The position numbers and the translations under genes were made by a program. Positions 9,165-16,899 of a stretch of 64,000 nt of DNA are shown piece after piece; positions within the stretch are counted from its first letter, which is position 1, and every line of letters begins with the position of its first letter. This stretch comes from JALHMI01 sp964598535 (GTDB taxonomy: Bacteria > Planctomycetota > Planctomycetia > Pirellulales > PALSA-1355): the NCBI GenBank assembly GCA_964598535.1, contig CAZRCI010000004.1, positions 124,001 to 188,000 on the forward strand. The letters run 5' to 3'. The notes beneath the pieces were generated by a model. The model saw only the letters and a list, made by a program, of their open reading frames with translations, was not told the origin of the DNA and ran no database searches.

Positions 9165-10001
9165 ATGAAAATAGAACGGCTATTTTGGAGTCCGAGGTTC
9201 GTGCTTGCCTGCGCCGTGGCCATGCTCTGGGGCGGCTCGCTGGCCCACGCAGGCCACTATGAGCTTCGCAACAATTACCACGCGTACCTGTTCGTTGCGA
9301 GTGCGGCACTGACTGCTAGTGAGATGTCCGATTTATCCTTTTGGGAATTTTACTCAGGGGGAGAGGTCACGGACGTCATGGACGCTATGGACTACTACGT
9401 GACAGCCCAGGCATATTTTGGTGGGATGCTTCCCGATTGGGATGGCGTGGATCGGTCGGCGGCTGCCGTGCTTTCGACCAGTTGGATTTCGGCGGGCGAG
9501 CACGTGCGGGACTACCTCAGTGGCTTGAATCTCGATCCCGATTCGGACGTGATCTCGATCTACAACCGCAACAATCAATTTCTCACCCGCTGGAACGCTC
9601 CGACCATGGACGAGGCCAGTATCGCCGCGGGAGATTTTTCGCAAAGTGTGAACGCTGTTATTTACGACGAGAACGGGTTTCCGATAGGCGCATCGGGAGT
9701 GTGGACGGGCAGTAACGCGGACGGAACCTCGACCGGAGCGAACGCCAATGACTGGACGTCCGGCTCCGCCCTCGCCACGTACGGCGACGTCACCGCCGTG
9801 GGCGCCGCGGCCTTCAATGCCGGCGAGCTCATGGGGAATACTCGGAATGTCAACGTCTACGGACTGCTGGTTTTCCGCACCCCCGATCCTGAAATGATCG
9901 CGGTTTGGGTGCCGGAGCCCGGTACCTGGGCGCTTGGCGTGACCGGCCTGTTGAGTTTCGCCGTGGTGGCTCGCCGCAGGCACGCCCGTCGCGAATGTTA
10001 G
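9165..10001 (+). CDS. PEP-CTERM protein, tandem copy 1
   Basis: Protein of 278 aa with a signal peptide (1-29, ending LAHA) and a PEP-CTERM tail (VPEPGTW at about 249-255, hydrophobic helix, ARRRHARR). The ATG at 9165 is chosen because the signal peptide begins there and the 15 nt before it are repeated before copy 2. The mature region has no domain I recognise; it contains HYELRNNYHAYLFV and WVPEPGTW. The next gene is a close duplicate. Compared with copy 2, this copy has a longer insertion around residues 48-62. It is probably exported and surface-anchored via exosortase. Confidence 0.85.
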   Translation: MKIERLFWSPRFVLACAVAMLWGGSLAHAGHYELRNNYHAYLFVASAALTASEMSDLSFWEFYSGGEVTDVMDAMDYYVTAQAYFGGMLPDWDGVDRSAAAVLSTSWISAGEHVRDYLSGLNLDPDSDVISIYNRNNQFLTRWNAPTMDEASIAAGDFSQSVNAVIYDENGFPIGASGVWTGSNADGTSTGANANDWTSGSALATYGDVTAVGAAAFNAGELMGNTRNVNVYGLLVFRTPDPEMIAVWVPEPGTWALGVTGLLSFAVVARRRHARREC

Positions 10002-10128
10002 AACGGCGTGTTCGTTTGGCCGCAGGCCGGCAACATGCCAGCCCCGGGCCATCGTCCGGGGGATGAGATTCGTCCCACACCCTGGCTTTCGCCCCCCTGA
10101 AGAACCCCTCAAAAAAGTGAGAACGCTC

Positions 10129-10935
10129 ATGAAAATAGAACGGCTATTTTGGAGTCCGAGGTTCGTGCTTGCCTGCGCCGTGGCCATGCTCTGGGGTGGC
10201 TCGCTGGCCCATGCAGGCCACTACGAGCTTCGCAACAATTACCACGCGTACCTGTTCGTTACGAGTACGGCACTGACTGCTACTCAGATGCAAGATCCGG
10301 GCGTGGACGTCATGGAAACTATGGACTACCACGTGACAGCTCATGCATATTATGGTGGGATGCTTCCCGATGATTGGGATGGCGTGGATCGGTCGGCGGT
10401 TGCCGTGCTTTCGACCAGTTGGATTTCGGCGGGCGAGCACGTGCGGGACTACCTCAGTGGCTTGAATCTCGATCCCGATTCGGACGTGATCTCGATCTAC
10501 AACCGCAACAATCAATTCCTCACCCGCTGGAACGCTCCGACCACGGACGAGGCCGGTATCGCCGCGGGAGATTTTTCGCAAAGTGTGAACGCCGTTATTT
10601 ACGACGAGAAGGGGTTTCCGGTAGGCGCATCGGGAGTGTGGACGGGCAGTAACGCGGACGGAACCTCGACCGGAGTGAACGCCGATGACTGGACGTCCGA
10701 CTCCGCCCTCGCCACGTACGGCCTTGTCAACGCCGTGGGCGACGCGGCCTTCAATGCCGGCGAGCTTATGGGAAATAACGAGAGAAAAATCTACGGACTG
10801 CTGGTTTTCCGCACCCCCGATCCTGAAATGATCGCGGTTTGGGTGCCGGAGCCCGGTACCTGGGCGATTGGCGTGACCGGCCTGTTGAGTTTCGCCGTGG
10901 TGGCTCGCCGCAGGCGCGCCCGTCGCGAACGTTAA
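10129..10935 (+). CDS. PEP-CTERM protein, tandem copy 2
   Basis: Protein of 268 aa, nearly identical to the gene just upstream across the signal peptide, most of the body and the PEP-CTERM tail. Differences cluster in two short patches: about residues 42-60, and the segment just before IYGLLVFRTPDPEM. Upstream identity includes the AAAAAAGTGAGAACGCTC leader. Downstream identity extends through the GCCAGCCCCGGGCC hairpin, so the duplicated unit is gene plus flanks (about 0.9 kb). As with copy 1, the role is unknown beyond export and likely exosortase-dependent sorting. Confidence 0.85.
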   Translation: MKIERLFWSPRFVLACAVAMLWGGSLAHAGHYELRNNYHAYLFVTSTALTATQMQDPGVDVMETMDYHVTAHAYYGGMLPDDWDGVDRSAVAVLSTSWISAGEHVRDYLSGLNLDPDSDVISIYNRNNQFLTRWNAPTTDEAGIAAGDFSQSVNAVIYDEKGFPVGASGVWTGSNADGTSTGVNADDWTSDSALATYGLVNAVGDAAFNAGELMGNNERKIYGLLVFRTPDPEMIAVWVPEPGTWAIGVTGLLSFAVVARRRRARRER

Positions 10936-10967
10936 AACGGCGTGTTCGTTCGGCCGCAGGCCGGTAA

Positions 10968-11133
10968 CATGCCAGCCCCGGGCCATCGCCCGGGGGATGA
11001 GATTCGCCGCTCCCCGAAACGTCGCCCTGCCAGGGCGAAACTTGCCTGGCGAGGAGGTTTGGCCCTTGCAGGGCGGGGATACGCGGTTGGGGACACACGA
11101 GGTTCCCCCGGGCGATGGCCCGGGGCTGGCATG
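10968..11133. repeat. Palindromic intergenic element with 29-bp perfect inverted ends
   Basis: Positions 10968-10996 and 11105-11133 are perfect 29-bp inverted repeats starting CATGCCAGCCCCGGG. Each arm is itself a hairpin (CCCCGGGC-CATC-GCCCGGGG in the left arm). The 108 bp between contain a second imperfect inverted pair (CGCCCTGCCAGGGCG and CCCTTGCAGGGCGGGG). TAA flanks both sides (10965-10967 and 11134-11136), which could be a 3-bp target duplication or chance. The left arm also occurs after tandem copy 1 (about 10035-10068). Consistent with a small non-autonomous element or REP-like structure. Confidence 0.6.
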
Positions 11134-11156
11134 TAAGACGCCTACGGCGTCAAAAA

Positions 11157-11179
11157 AGGTGTCAGGATTTCTGACACCT
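11157..11179 (-). terminator. Rho-independent terminator for the HAF/PEP-CTERM gene
   Basis: The stem AGGTGTCAG (11157-11165) / CTGACACCT (11171-11179) has a 5-nt loop. Read on the minus strand it is followed by a run of T (complement of 11152-11157), 77 nt downstream of the minus-strand stop at 11256. It lies between convergent genes; read on the plus strand only AAA follows, so it best serves the minus strand. Confidence 0.45.
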
Positions 11180-11255
11180 AAAACTGCCGCGCGTGAGCGA
11201 CGCGAGACGTAGTGCACGCCTCCATGCGCTCGTACGTCCTTGCAACGCGTTCGTT

Positions 11256-12464
11256 TCAACCGGCAACCGTGCGTCGCCCACGGCGACGACGGGTCACGAG
11301 CAGCGCCAGCGCGCCGAACGTGGCGAGGAGCCAGGTGCTGGGCTCGGGCACGGGTGCGATTGTGGCGATCCAAGCTTCGGTTTGACCGAACGGGTTGAGG
11401 CCGTAACCGACGATCGTGCGGCCATCGGCCGAAATGGCGGTTGCTGAACGCAATATCCAGCCATCCAGGCCGCTGACGCCGGCGGCTACGAGCAGGTCGC
11501 GGAGGTTTTGCATGCCGTCCAACTCGGTCCAGAGAAACGCTTCGTCACCGAAGGTCGAATAGCTGACTCCGACGACGACCGAGCCGTCGGCGGAAACGTC
11601 AAGGGCATTGCTGCTAAAGTAACCGCCGGGAAGGTCACCGAGCCCGACCATACCGCCTGATTCCGTCCAGCGAAAGGCTTCCCCGCCGGAGGCCGACTCA
11701 CCCTTTCCGACGATGACCGAACCGTCGGCGGAGACCCCATTGGCATTGCTTACAAAGTAGCCGCCGGGGAGGTCGCCGAGCCCGACCATGCCGCCCGACT
11801 CCGTCCAGCGAAAGGCTTGTCCACCCGAGTCCGACGATCCCGACCCGACGACAACCGAGCCATCGGCGGAGACGCCCGTGGCGTAGCTGAAAAGCATGCC
11901 ACCGGGGAAATCGCCGAGTCCGACCATTCCGCCGGAGGCCGTCCAGCGAAACGCTTGAGACTCATACTCGTAGAAGTTGAAGATGTCAGAGAAGCTATCC
12001 CCGACGACGACGGACCCGTCGGCGGAGACGTCCGTGGCATAGTTGAAAAGCATGCCGCCGGGGAAATTGCCGAGCCCGACCATTCCGCCGGACTCGGTCC
12101 AGCGAAACGCTTGAGACTGATACCCGTCGAAGCCGAAGATGCCGGAGAAGCTATCGCCGACGACAACGGACCCATCGGCGGAAACGCCATAGGCGCTGCT
12201 TTGAAAGCCGCCACCGGGGAGATCGCCGAGGCTGACCATTCCGCCCGACGGGGTCCAGCGAAATGCTTGACTGCCAGCGGTTGAACTACCCGACCCGACG
12301 ACGGTGGACCCATCGGCGGAGATTCCATAGGCAGAGCTGTAAAAGGCTCCGCCCGGAAGATCGCCGAGCCCTTGGAAGGTGTAGGGATTGGCGTGGAGCA
12401 TGGCGGCGGAGGCGAAAAGCGCCGCGGCGGCGAGGCCGATGGAACGTAAAAATCGCTGAATCAT
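11256..12464 (-). CDS. HAF-repeat PEP-CTERM protein
   Basis: Protein of 402 aa with a signal peptide (1-25), six or seven tandem repeats of about 48-52 residues between about 28 and 360, and a PEP-CTERM tail (VPEPSTW, hydrophobic helix, TRRRRGRR). Each repeat contains GLGDLPGG, VSADGSVVVG and QAFRWTESGGM. This pattern matches the extracellular HAF-repeat family, probably a beta-propeller-like surface protein of unknown ligand. AGGA lies 8 nt before the ATG. A terminator-like hairpin follows. The repeats are highly similar to one another, indicating recent internal duplication or homogenisation. Confidence 0.88.
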   Translation of the reverse strand: MIQRFLRSIGLAAAALFASAAMLHANPYTFQGLGDLPGGAFYSSAYGISADGSTVVGSGSSTAGSQAFRWTPSGGMVSLGDLPGGGFQSSAYGVSADGSVVVGDSFSGIFGFDGYQSQAFRWTESGGMVGLGNFPGGMLFNYATDVSADGSVVVGDSFSDIFNFYEYESQAFRWTASGGMVGLGDFPGGMLFSYATGVSADGSVVVGSGSSDSGGQAFRWTESGGMVGLGDLPGGYFVSNANGVSADGSVIVGKGESASGGEAFRWTESGGMVGLGDLPGGYFSSNALDVSADGSVVVGVSYSTFGDEAFLWTELDGMQNLRDLLVAAGVSGLDGWILRSATAISADGRTIVGYGLNPFGQTEAWIATIAPVPEPSTWLLATFGALALLVTRRRRGRRTVAG

Positions 12465-12817
12465 TCGTGAGTTCCTGGGTTTTAGGTGGATGGCGGGCTT
12501 TTCCGGAGAAAAGATTCCCCCCTCTACCTATCTAAAGGCGGGAGAAGTCGCAAAATCGGATGACGAATCTGGAAAAATCGCCCAAGATTCTTTGGCGACG
12601 AATATGGCTGAGAGGGCGGAGGAGCTTGCGGCCGGCCGTTTCGACCCCCGCGGGGGACCTTGATTTTAAGAACGCCTTCAGGAGCTCGTTGCCTCGGGCG
12701 TCGAGGGAGCCAGAAGAGACTCGTGCCAAACCACTTGCGAGTGTTTGGCAGGGGTTTAATTGCCTCCAGCCGCCGGCGTGTTTGGGGGGGGCGCGCCACC
12801 GCGATCTCGGCAGCTTG
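12465..12817. other. Gene-free intergenic stretch
   Basis: No convincing gene. The only notable structure is a hairpin TGCCAAAC (12724-12731) / GTTTGGCA (12743-12750), downstream of the DUF1569 gene on the minus strand but without a following T-run. The open frames here are in shadow or low-complexity translations. Confidence 0.5.
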
Positions 12818-13288
12818 CTAACGCGGCAGGAGGAAGCTCAGGTGGTGCGCGGCGTGGATCAGCGCCAGCTCGTTCCACTGATCCTTGGAGAGCGCGCCGA
12901 AGAAAGGGTGCGGCCGGGTTCGCTCGCTGAATCGCTCAAAAGCGGCCACTTCCGCCCGAAAGGCGTCGAGCGCCGCCGACTCATCGTGGGCGGGGCCGGG
13001 CAACCACCAATCGGGCACCTGGATACCGGGCTTCATCCGCCGATTGCGGAGGATTCCGCCCAGAATGAAGGGGCCGATCAACTTGCGGATGATCCAAGGC
13101 CCCTGGTGCTCGGTTCCCTGACGCGCGGTTTTCAGCCCGTCGCCAATATGTTCGAGGATCTGGGAAAGTTCCCAATTGCCAGCCCGATCGTAGCCGGCTT
13201 GGCGCAGGTTCTCGACGTCGGCAAGCACTTCAGGCCAGGTGCGAAAATCCAGCTTTCGCCGCTTGCGCGCCGCCGTGCCTGAAGTCAT
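12818..13288 (-). CDS. DUF1569 (DinB-like) protein
   Basis: Protein of 156 aa. It has a helical DinB-like pattern: WELSQILEHIGDGLKTA near the first third and WNELALIHAAHHLSFLLPR at the end. The His residues (LEHIG, HAAHH) sit where the metal-binding His of this fold is expected. The ATG at 13288 is chosen because upstream residues in the same frame are Arg/Pro-rich read-through. DinB-like enzymes include metal-dependent thiol transferases, but no specific reaction can be assigned. It lies 86 nt downstream of dapL's stop on the same strand's opposite side (both minus), with no evidence of functional linkage. Confidence 0.7.
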   Translation of the reverse strand: MTSGTAARKRRKLDFRTWPEVLADVENLRQAGYDRAGNWELSQILEHIGDGLKTARQGTEHQGPWIIRKLIGPFILGGILRNRRMKPGIQVPDWWLPGPAHDESAALDAFRAEVAAFERFSERTRPHPFFGALSKDQWNELALIHAAHHLSFLLPR

Positions 13289-13374
13289 GGGGGAGGTCTC
13301 TCTCGCGGATTGTACTCGAACTGGGAACGGCGGCGCCCGTCTGTGGCGCGTGTCGGGGGGGCGACTTGAGGGTT

Positions 13375-14607
13375 TTAGAATACCGGCTGGATCTTCTTCA
13401 AGCGGTCTTCGGTGGCGGCCATCAGAGCGTCTTCGGCGGCCTCGTCGGCGGCTTCGTAGGTGACCGAGAAGCGCAGATGGGGGCCGGCGTCGTCCCACGG
13501 CACCGTACAGATCGAGTGCTCGGTGATCAGGTACTGGCTGGCCGCTTCGGCCGTGTCGAACTGCGGGCCGCCGACGATGCCTCGGGGGCTCTTGGCATAG
13601 ATGAAGTATGTGCCGCCGGGCATCTGGCAGGTGAAACCGGTGCGGTTAAGCACGTCGACCAGCTTGCGGCAACGGCGCTCGTACTTGGCGCGCACCGCGA
13701 CGGGAATCGACGGATCGTCGAGCGCGCCGGCGGCCGCCTTTTGGATGGCGATGAACTGGCCCGAGTCGCTGTTGTCTTTCACGTCGGCAAAGGCTTGCAC
13801 GATGCGCTCGTGGCCGCAGACCCAGCCGAGCCGCCAGCCGATCATGTGAAAGCCCTTGGACATCGAGTGAACTTCGACGCCCACGTCTTTTGCGCCGGGC
13901 ACGCTGAGGAAGCTCAGCGGCTCGCCTTCGAAGGTGAGCATGATGTGGGCGGCGTCCTGGATGATAACGATGTCGTGCTTCCGAGCGAACTCGATGGCCC
14001 GCTGGTAAAAGTCGCGCGTGGCGACTTTGCCCGTGGGGCTGTTGGGATAGCACAGCACGAGCAGCTTGGCCTTGGCCGCAATGTCGGCCGGAATGGCATC
14101 CAGATCCGGAAAGAAATCGTTCTCCGGCAGGAGCGGCAAGGCGTAGACGCTGCCGCCGTAGTACTTGGTATGGGTGCCGGCCACGGGATAGCCGGGCACG
14201 GTCATCAGCGTGATGTCGCCGGGATTGATGAAAGCGGCCGGCAGCATGGCCAGCGCCGTCTTGGAACCAATGCAGTGGTTGACTTCCTTGGCCGGATCGA
14301 GCTCGACGCCGAAGTTGCGCTGCATGAAGCGGGCGACCGCTTCCTTGTAGTCGGCGGTGCCGTTGTCGGCGTAGCCCCGGTTTTCGGGCTGGTTGATTTC
14401 TTCGGCCAGCCGCGCGCGGGCGGAGGCGGGCGCCAGCTCGTCGTTCTCGCCGATGCCAAAGTCGATCAGCTTCCGCTCGGGATGCTCGGCCAGGGCCTTG
14501 CGCTTGGCCCGCTTGATCTTCTCGAACTTGTAGATCGCGGTGCCTTTGCCGTAGTTGGCGCCGCCCACGCGGTCGGCAAAAAGCTGCTGGAAGTAAGGAT
14601 CGCTCAT
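13375..14607 (-). CDS. dapL: LL-diaminopimelate aminotransferase
   Basis: Protein of 410 aa, the usual DapL length. It has the fold-type I PLP aminotransferase pattern: N-terminal YFQQLFADRVGGANYGKGTA, FGIGENDE, YADNGTADYKEAVARFM, CYPNSPTGKVAT, and the PLP-lysine motif SMSKGFHMIGW near residue 250. DapL converts tetrahydrodipicolinate directly to LL-diaminopimelate using glutamate, bypassing the succinylase and acetylase steps of lysine and peptidoglycan-precursor synthesis. The ATG at 14607 is chosen because MSDPYFQQLF is the conserved start. Other lysine pathway genes are not adjacent. The presence of dapL in planctomycete-like DNA is consistent with DAP-type peptidoglycan. Confidence 0.95.
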   Translation of the reverse strand: MSDPYFQQLFADRVGGANYGKGTAIYKFEKIKRAKRKALAEHPERKLIDFGIGENDELAPASARARLAEEINQPENRGYADNGTADYKEAVARFMQRNFGVELDPAKEVNHCIGSKTALAMLPAAFINPGDITLMTVPGYPVAGTHTKYYGGSVYALPLLPENDFFPDLDAIPADIAAKAKLLVLCYPNSPTGKVATRDFYQRAIEFARKHDIVIIQDAAHIMLTFEGEPLSFLSVPGAKDVGVEVHSMSKGFHMIGWRLGWVCGHERIVQAFADVKDNSDSGQFIAIQKAAAGALDDPSIPVAVRAKYERRCRKLVDVLNRTGFTCQMPGGTYFIYAKSPRGIVGGPQFDTAEAASQYLITEHSICTVPWDDAGPHLRFSVTYEAADEAAEDALMAATEDRLKKIQPVF

Positions 14608-14823
14608 GATTGAAGTCTGGAGAACGGACGAAAGACAAGGATTCTGGTGTGCCGAAACGGGTAGCGTAGCGGAGCGATGCGGTGGGAACAAGGACTGGGT
14701 TCGCGAGAGGAAGACGCCGCAGGAGATGTTTCGCGCTCGTGGAGGGAAAATCGCGCGCGCCGGTTGGGCACGACTTGCAGCGCGGCTGCGTTGCCGCGAC
14801 TGCGTTGCCGCGGCAGCGCCGCG

Positions 14824-15717
14824 CTACACCGCTTCGGCCATTTCGCGGGCGTGGTAGCTGGAGCGAACGAACGGGCCGCTGGCCACTTGCGAGAAGCCAA
14901 GCCCGCGAGCCGCGCGACCCAACTCGTCGAACTCCTCGGGCGGCAGGTAACGCACGACCGGCAGATGATGTGGCGTGGGCCGGAGATATTGCCCCAGCGT
15001 GAGGAAGTCGCAGCCGGCTTCGACCAGGTCGGCCAGGGTGTCGAACAATTCTTCGCGCGTCTCGCCCAAGCCGAGCATCAGGCCCGTTTTGGTTTTGATT
15101 GCGGGGTTGAGCTGTTTGACGCGCCGCAGCAGGTGGAGCGTCCAGCGGTAGTCGCTCTTGCGGCCGCGGACTTCGCGATACAGCCGGGGGACGGTTTCGG
15201 TGTTGTGGTTGAACACCTCGGGCGCGGCTTCGACAACGCGTTCGATGGCGCCGGGCTTGCCGAGAAAATCGGGCGTGAGCACTTCGACGACCGCGCCGGT
15301 GCGCTCGCGCACGGTGAGCACGGAACGGTAGAAGTGTTCGGCGCCGCCGTCGGGCAGGTCGTCGCGCGTGACGGACGTGATGACCACATGCTTGAGGCCC
15401 AGGCGATGGGCGGCTTCGGCGACGCGCTCGGGCTCGTCGAGCTCGAGGGTCTCGGTCTTGCCCTTGGGAACCGAGCAGAAGCCGCACGGCCGGGTGCAGA
15501 CGTTGCCCAGGATCATGAAGGTGGCCGTTTTTTGCGACCAGCACTCCATGCGGTTGGGGCACTTGGCGCTTTCGCAAACGGTTTCGAGCTTCAGCTCTTG
15601 GATCAGGCTGGCGGTGAACTGATTGCCGCCGCCCAGCGGCACCTGCTTTTTCAGCCAACGAGGCAGGCGCTCGGGCGGTTCGGAGAGATTCACGATCGGC
15701 AGGCTGGAATTCGTCAT
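14824..15717 (-). CDS. lipA: Lipoyl synthase
   Basis: Protein of 297 aa. Both iron-sulfur motifs are visible: CESAKCPNRMEC (auxiliary cluster, CX4CX5C) and CTRPCGFC (radical SAM, CX3CX2C). The conserved VITSVTRDDLPDGGAEHF, HNTETVPRLY and KTGLMLGLGE follow. LipA inserts two sulfur atoms into the octanoyl group on carrier domains of 2-oxoacid dehydrogenases and the glycine cleavage H protein. ATG 15717 is chosen; an alternative ATG at 15750 would add MAACRKSLRNT. No lipB is next to it. The start faces smpB across an AT-rich intergenic region. Confidence 0.95.
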   Translation of the reverse strand: MTNSSLPIVNLSEPPERLPRWLKKQVPLGGGNQFTASLIQELKLETVCESAKCPNRMECWSQKTATFMILGNVCTRPCGFCSVPKGKTETLELDEPERVAEAAHRLGLKHVVITSVTRDDLPDGGAEHFYRSVLTVRERTGAVVEVLTPDFLGKPGAIERVVEAAPEVFNHNTETVPRLYREVRGRKSDYRWTLHLLRRVKQLNPAIKTKTGLMLGLGETREELFDTLADLVEAGCDFLTLGQYLRPTPHHLPVVRYLPPEEFDELGRAARGLGFSQVASGPFVRSSYHAREMAEAV

Positions 15718-15771
15718 GGTGTTTCGCAAGGACTTGCGACAAGCGGCCATTCGTACTTCGCGGCACGTGGT

Positions 15772-15790
15772 GTATAAAATAATACCGCGT
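15772..15790. promoter_or_regulatory. AT-rich probable divergent promoter region of lipA and smpB
   Basis: The stretch around GTATAAAATAATACC stands out in GC-rich DNA between two divergent genes and could supply -10 elements on both strands (TATAAA plus, TATTAT minus). No good -35 was identified, so the assignment is tentative. Confidence 0.3.
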
Positions 15791-15889
15791 ATGCCGACCG
15801 TTCGTCGATGGCCCCCTTGCGTATGGGCCCATTCATGGGGGCCATCTTTGGCGGTGAACCCCGCCGATCTACAGCTTGTCTCTTGCCAG

Positions 15890-16381
15890 ATGGCCAAACC
15901 GAAAAAAAAGCCCGCCGCCGACCGCGAACACGACAACGAGCGGCTGATCGCGCAAAATCGCAAAGCTCGACACGAGTACGAGGTGCTCGACACGTTGGAG
16001 TGTGGCATCGTGCTGGTCGGCAGCGAGGTGAAGAGCCTGCGCAAGGGCACGCTTTCGCTGGACGAGGCATACGGCCGCATCAAAGAGGGCGAGGTTTGGC
16101 TCATGGGCTGCGACATTGCCGAATATGTCGAGGCCAACCAGTTCAATCACAATCGCCGCCGGCCTCGCAAGCTGCTGCTGCACCGCCGCGAGATCAAGAA
16201 GTTCGCCAGCAAGGCTTACGAGCAGGGGCTGACGCTGGTACCGCTGAAAATGTATTTCAAAGAGGGCCGGGCCAAGGTACTGCTGGGCATCTGCAAGGGA
16301 CGCAAGCTGTACGACAAGCGCGAAGTGATGAAGAAAAAGTCGATGCAGCGCGACATCGATCGCGCGGTTCGCCGCGGGTAG
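15890..16381 (+). CDS. smpB: SsrA-binding protein SmpB
   Basis: Protein of 163 aa with the SmpB barrel throughout: IAQNRKARHEYEVLDTLECGIVL (given in part: RKARHEYEVLDT), GSEVKSLRKG, SLDEAYGRIKEGEVWL, RPRKLLLHRREIKKF, LTLVPLKMYFKEGRAKV, and the basic C-terminal tail KREVMKKKSMQRDIDRA. SmpB binds tmRNA and enters the decoding site of stalled ribosomes for trans-translation. The ATG at 15890 gives the typical length with the basic N-terminus MAKPKKKP; the open frame extends further upstream but without similarity. No tmRNA gene was seen nearby. Confidence 0.95.
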   Translation: MAKPKKKPAADREHDNERLIAQNRKARHEYEVLDTLECGIVLVGSEVKSLRKGTLSLDEAYGRIKEGEVWLMGCDIAEYVEANQFNHNRRRPRKLLLHRREIKKFASKAYEQGLTLVPLKMYFKEGRAKVLLGICKGRKLYDKREVMKKKSMQRDIDRAVRRG

Positions 16382-16444
16382 AGCGAAGGGCGGACGCGAT
16401 CGTGGAATGAGCGGCGAGTGCTCGATTTTGTTGCATAGCAGTTC

Positions 16445-16476
16445 TCGGTGGACCACCGATTCGTGGGGGATATAAT
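16445..16476 (+). promoter_or_regulatory. Promoter and operator-like palindrome of the toxin-antitoxin operon
   Basis: A perfect -10 box TATAAT (16471-16476) lies only 6 nt before the antitoxin ATG (16483), so the transcript would start at or next to the A of the start codon (leaderless). TGGACC (16449-16454) is a plausible -35 at 16 nt spacing. It sits inside the 15-bp perfect palindrome TCGGTGGACCACCGA (16445-16459), positioned as an autoregulatory operator would be. Confidence 0.55.
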
Positions 16477-16482
16477 AAAAGC

Positions 16483-16899
16483 ATGGAAATCCACAGCCAC
16501 GGAATCTATAAGTCGGGCGTCATTCAGCCCGAGCAGCCGCTTGAGTTGCCGGACAATACGAAGGTGCGCTTTGTGCTGATACCGGAGACCGAGACGCAGG
16601 AATGCAATGCGACCTCGGCTCAGGAGAAGCCGCGGCCTATCACCGGCGAAGAACTCGACGAGTTGATTCGCAGGCATGGAGTTTCGGCAGGAACGCGAGT
16701 TTCGGCAGGAACGCTACGGCCACTCAACGACAGCGACGTGGAACCCGCGCAGCTCCCCAGCGGCGTTCTAATCGAACTCCCCGAGGCTCCCCGGATCAGT
16801 TCGGAAGCATTCAAGGAGCGGATTCGCAAGTATGCGTTTTCAGCCCCTTCGCTGCCGGCCGATTTCTCCCGTGAAGATATCTATATCGACCACGACTGA
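16483..16899 (+). CDS. Putative antitoxin, DUF104/AF2212-like N-terminus
   Basis: Protein of 138 aa. Residues 1-35 (IYKSGVIQPEQPLELPDNTKVRFVL) match the short beta-barrel-like DUF104/AF2212 antitoxin pattern (Gly-Val-Ile-x-Pro, Leu-Pro-x-x-Thr-x-Val). The rest is variable, and its acidic C-terminus is of the kind that wraps the toxin. An in-frame 18-bp tandem duplication (16681-16716) repeats V-S-A-G-T. The downstream gene is a PIN-domain protein, supporting a type II toxin-antitoxin pair. Its TGA stop is the left target-site copy of a MITE-like insertion; before the insertion the stop would have overlapped the toxin ATG as TGATG. Length is long for a DUF104 antitoxin. Confidence 0.65.
   Translation: MEIHSHGIYKSGVIQPEQPLELPDNTKVRFVLIPETETQECNATSAQEKPRPITGEELDELIRRHGVSAGTRVSAGTLRPLNDSDVEPAQLPSGVLIELPEAPRISSEAFKERIRKYAFSAPSLPADFSREDIYIDHD
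16681..16716 (+). repeat. 18-bp in-frame tandem duplication inside the antitoxin gene
   Basis: GTTTCGGCAGGAACGC plus 2 nt occurs twice back to back (16681-16698 and 16699-16716; one base differs). It encodes VSAGTR followed by VSAGTL. This is a simple slippage duplication in the linker between antitoxin domains. Confidence 0.85.

Noticed and set aside
11817..12284. Plus-strand open frame opposite the HAF-repeat gene
   Set aside because: Its repeats simply reflect the repeated codons of the HAF protein on the other strand.
13366..14613. Plus-strand open frame of 415 codons
   Set aside because: It lies opposite dapL, which has all catalytic motifs; the translation is Gly/Val/Asp-rich without similarity, so it is a shadow frame.
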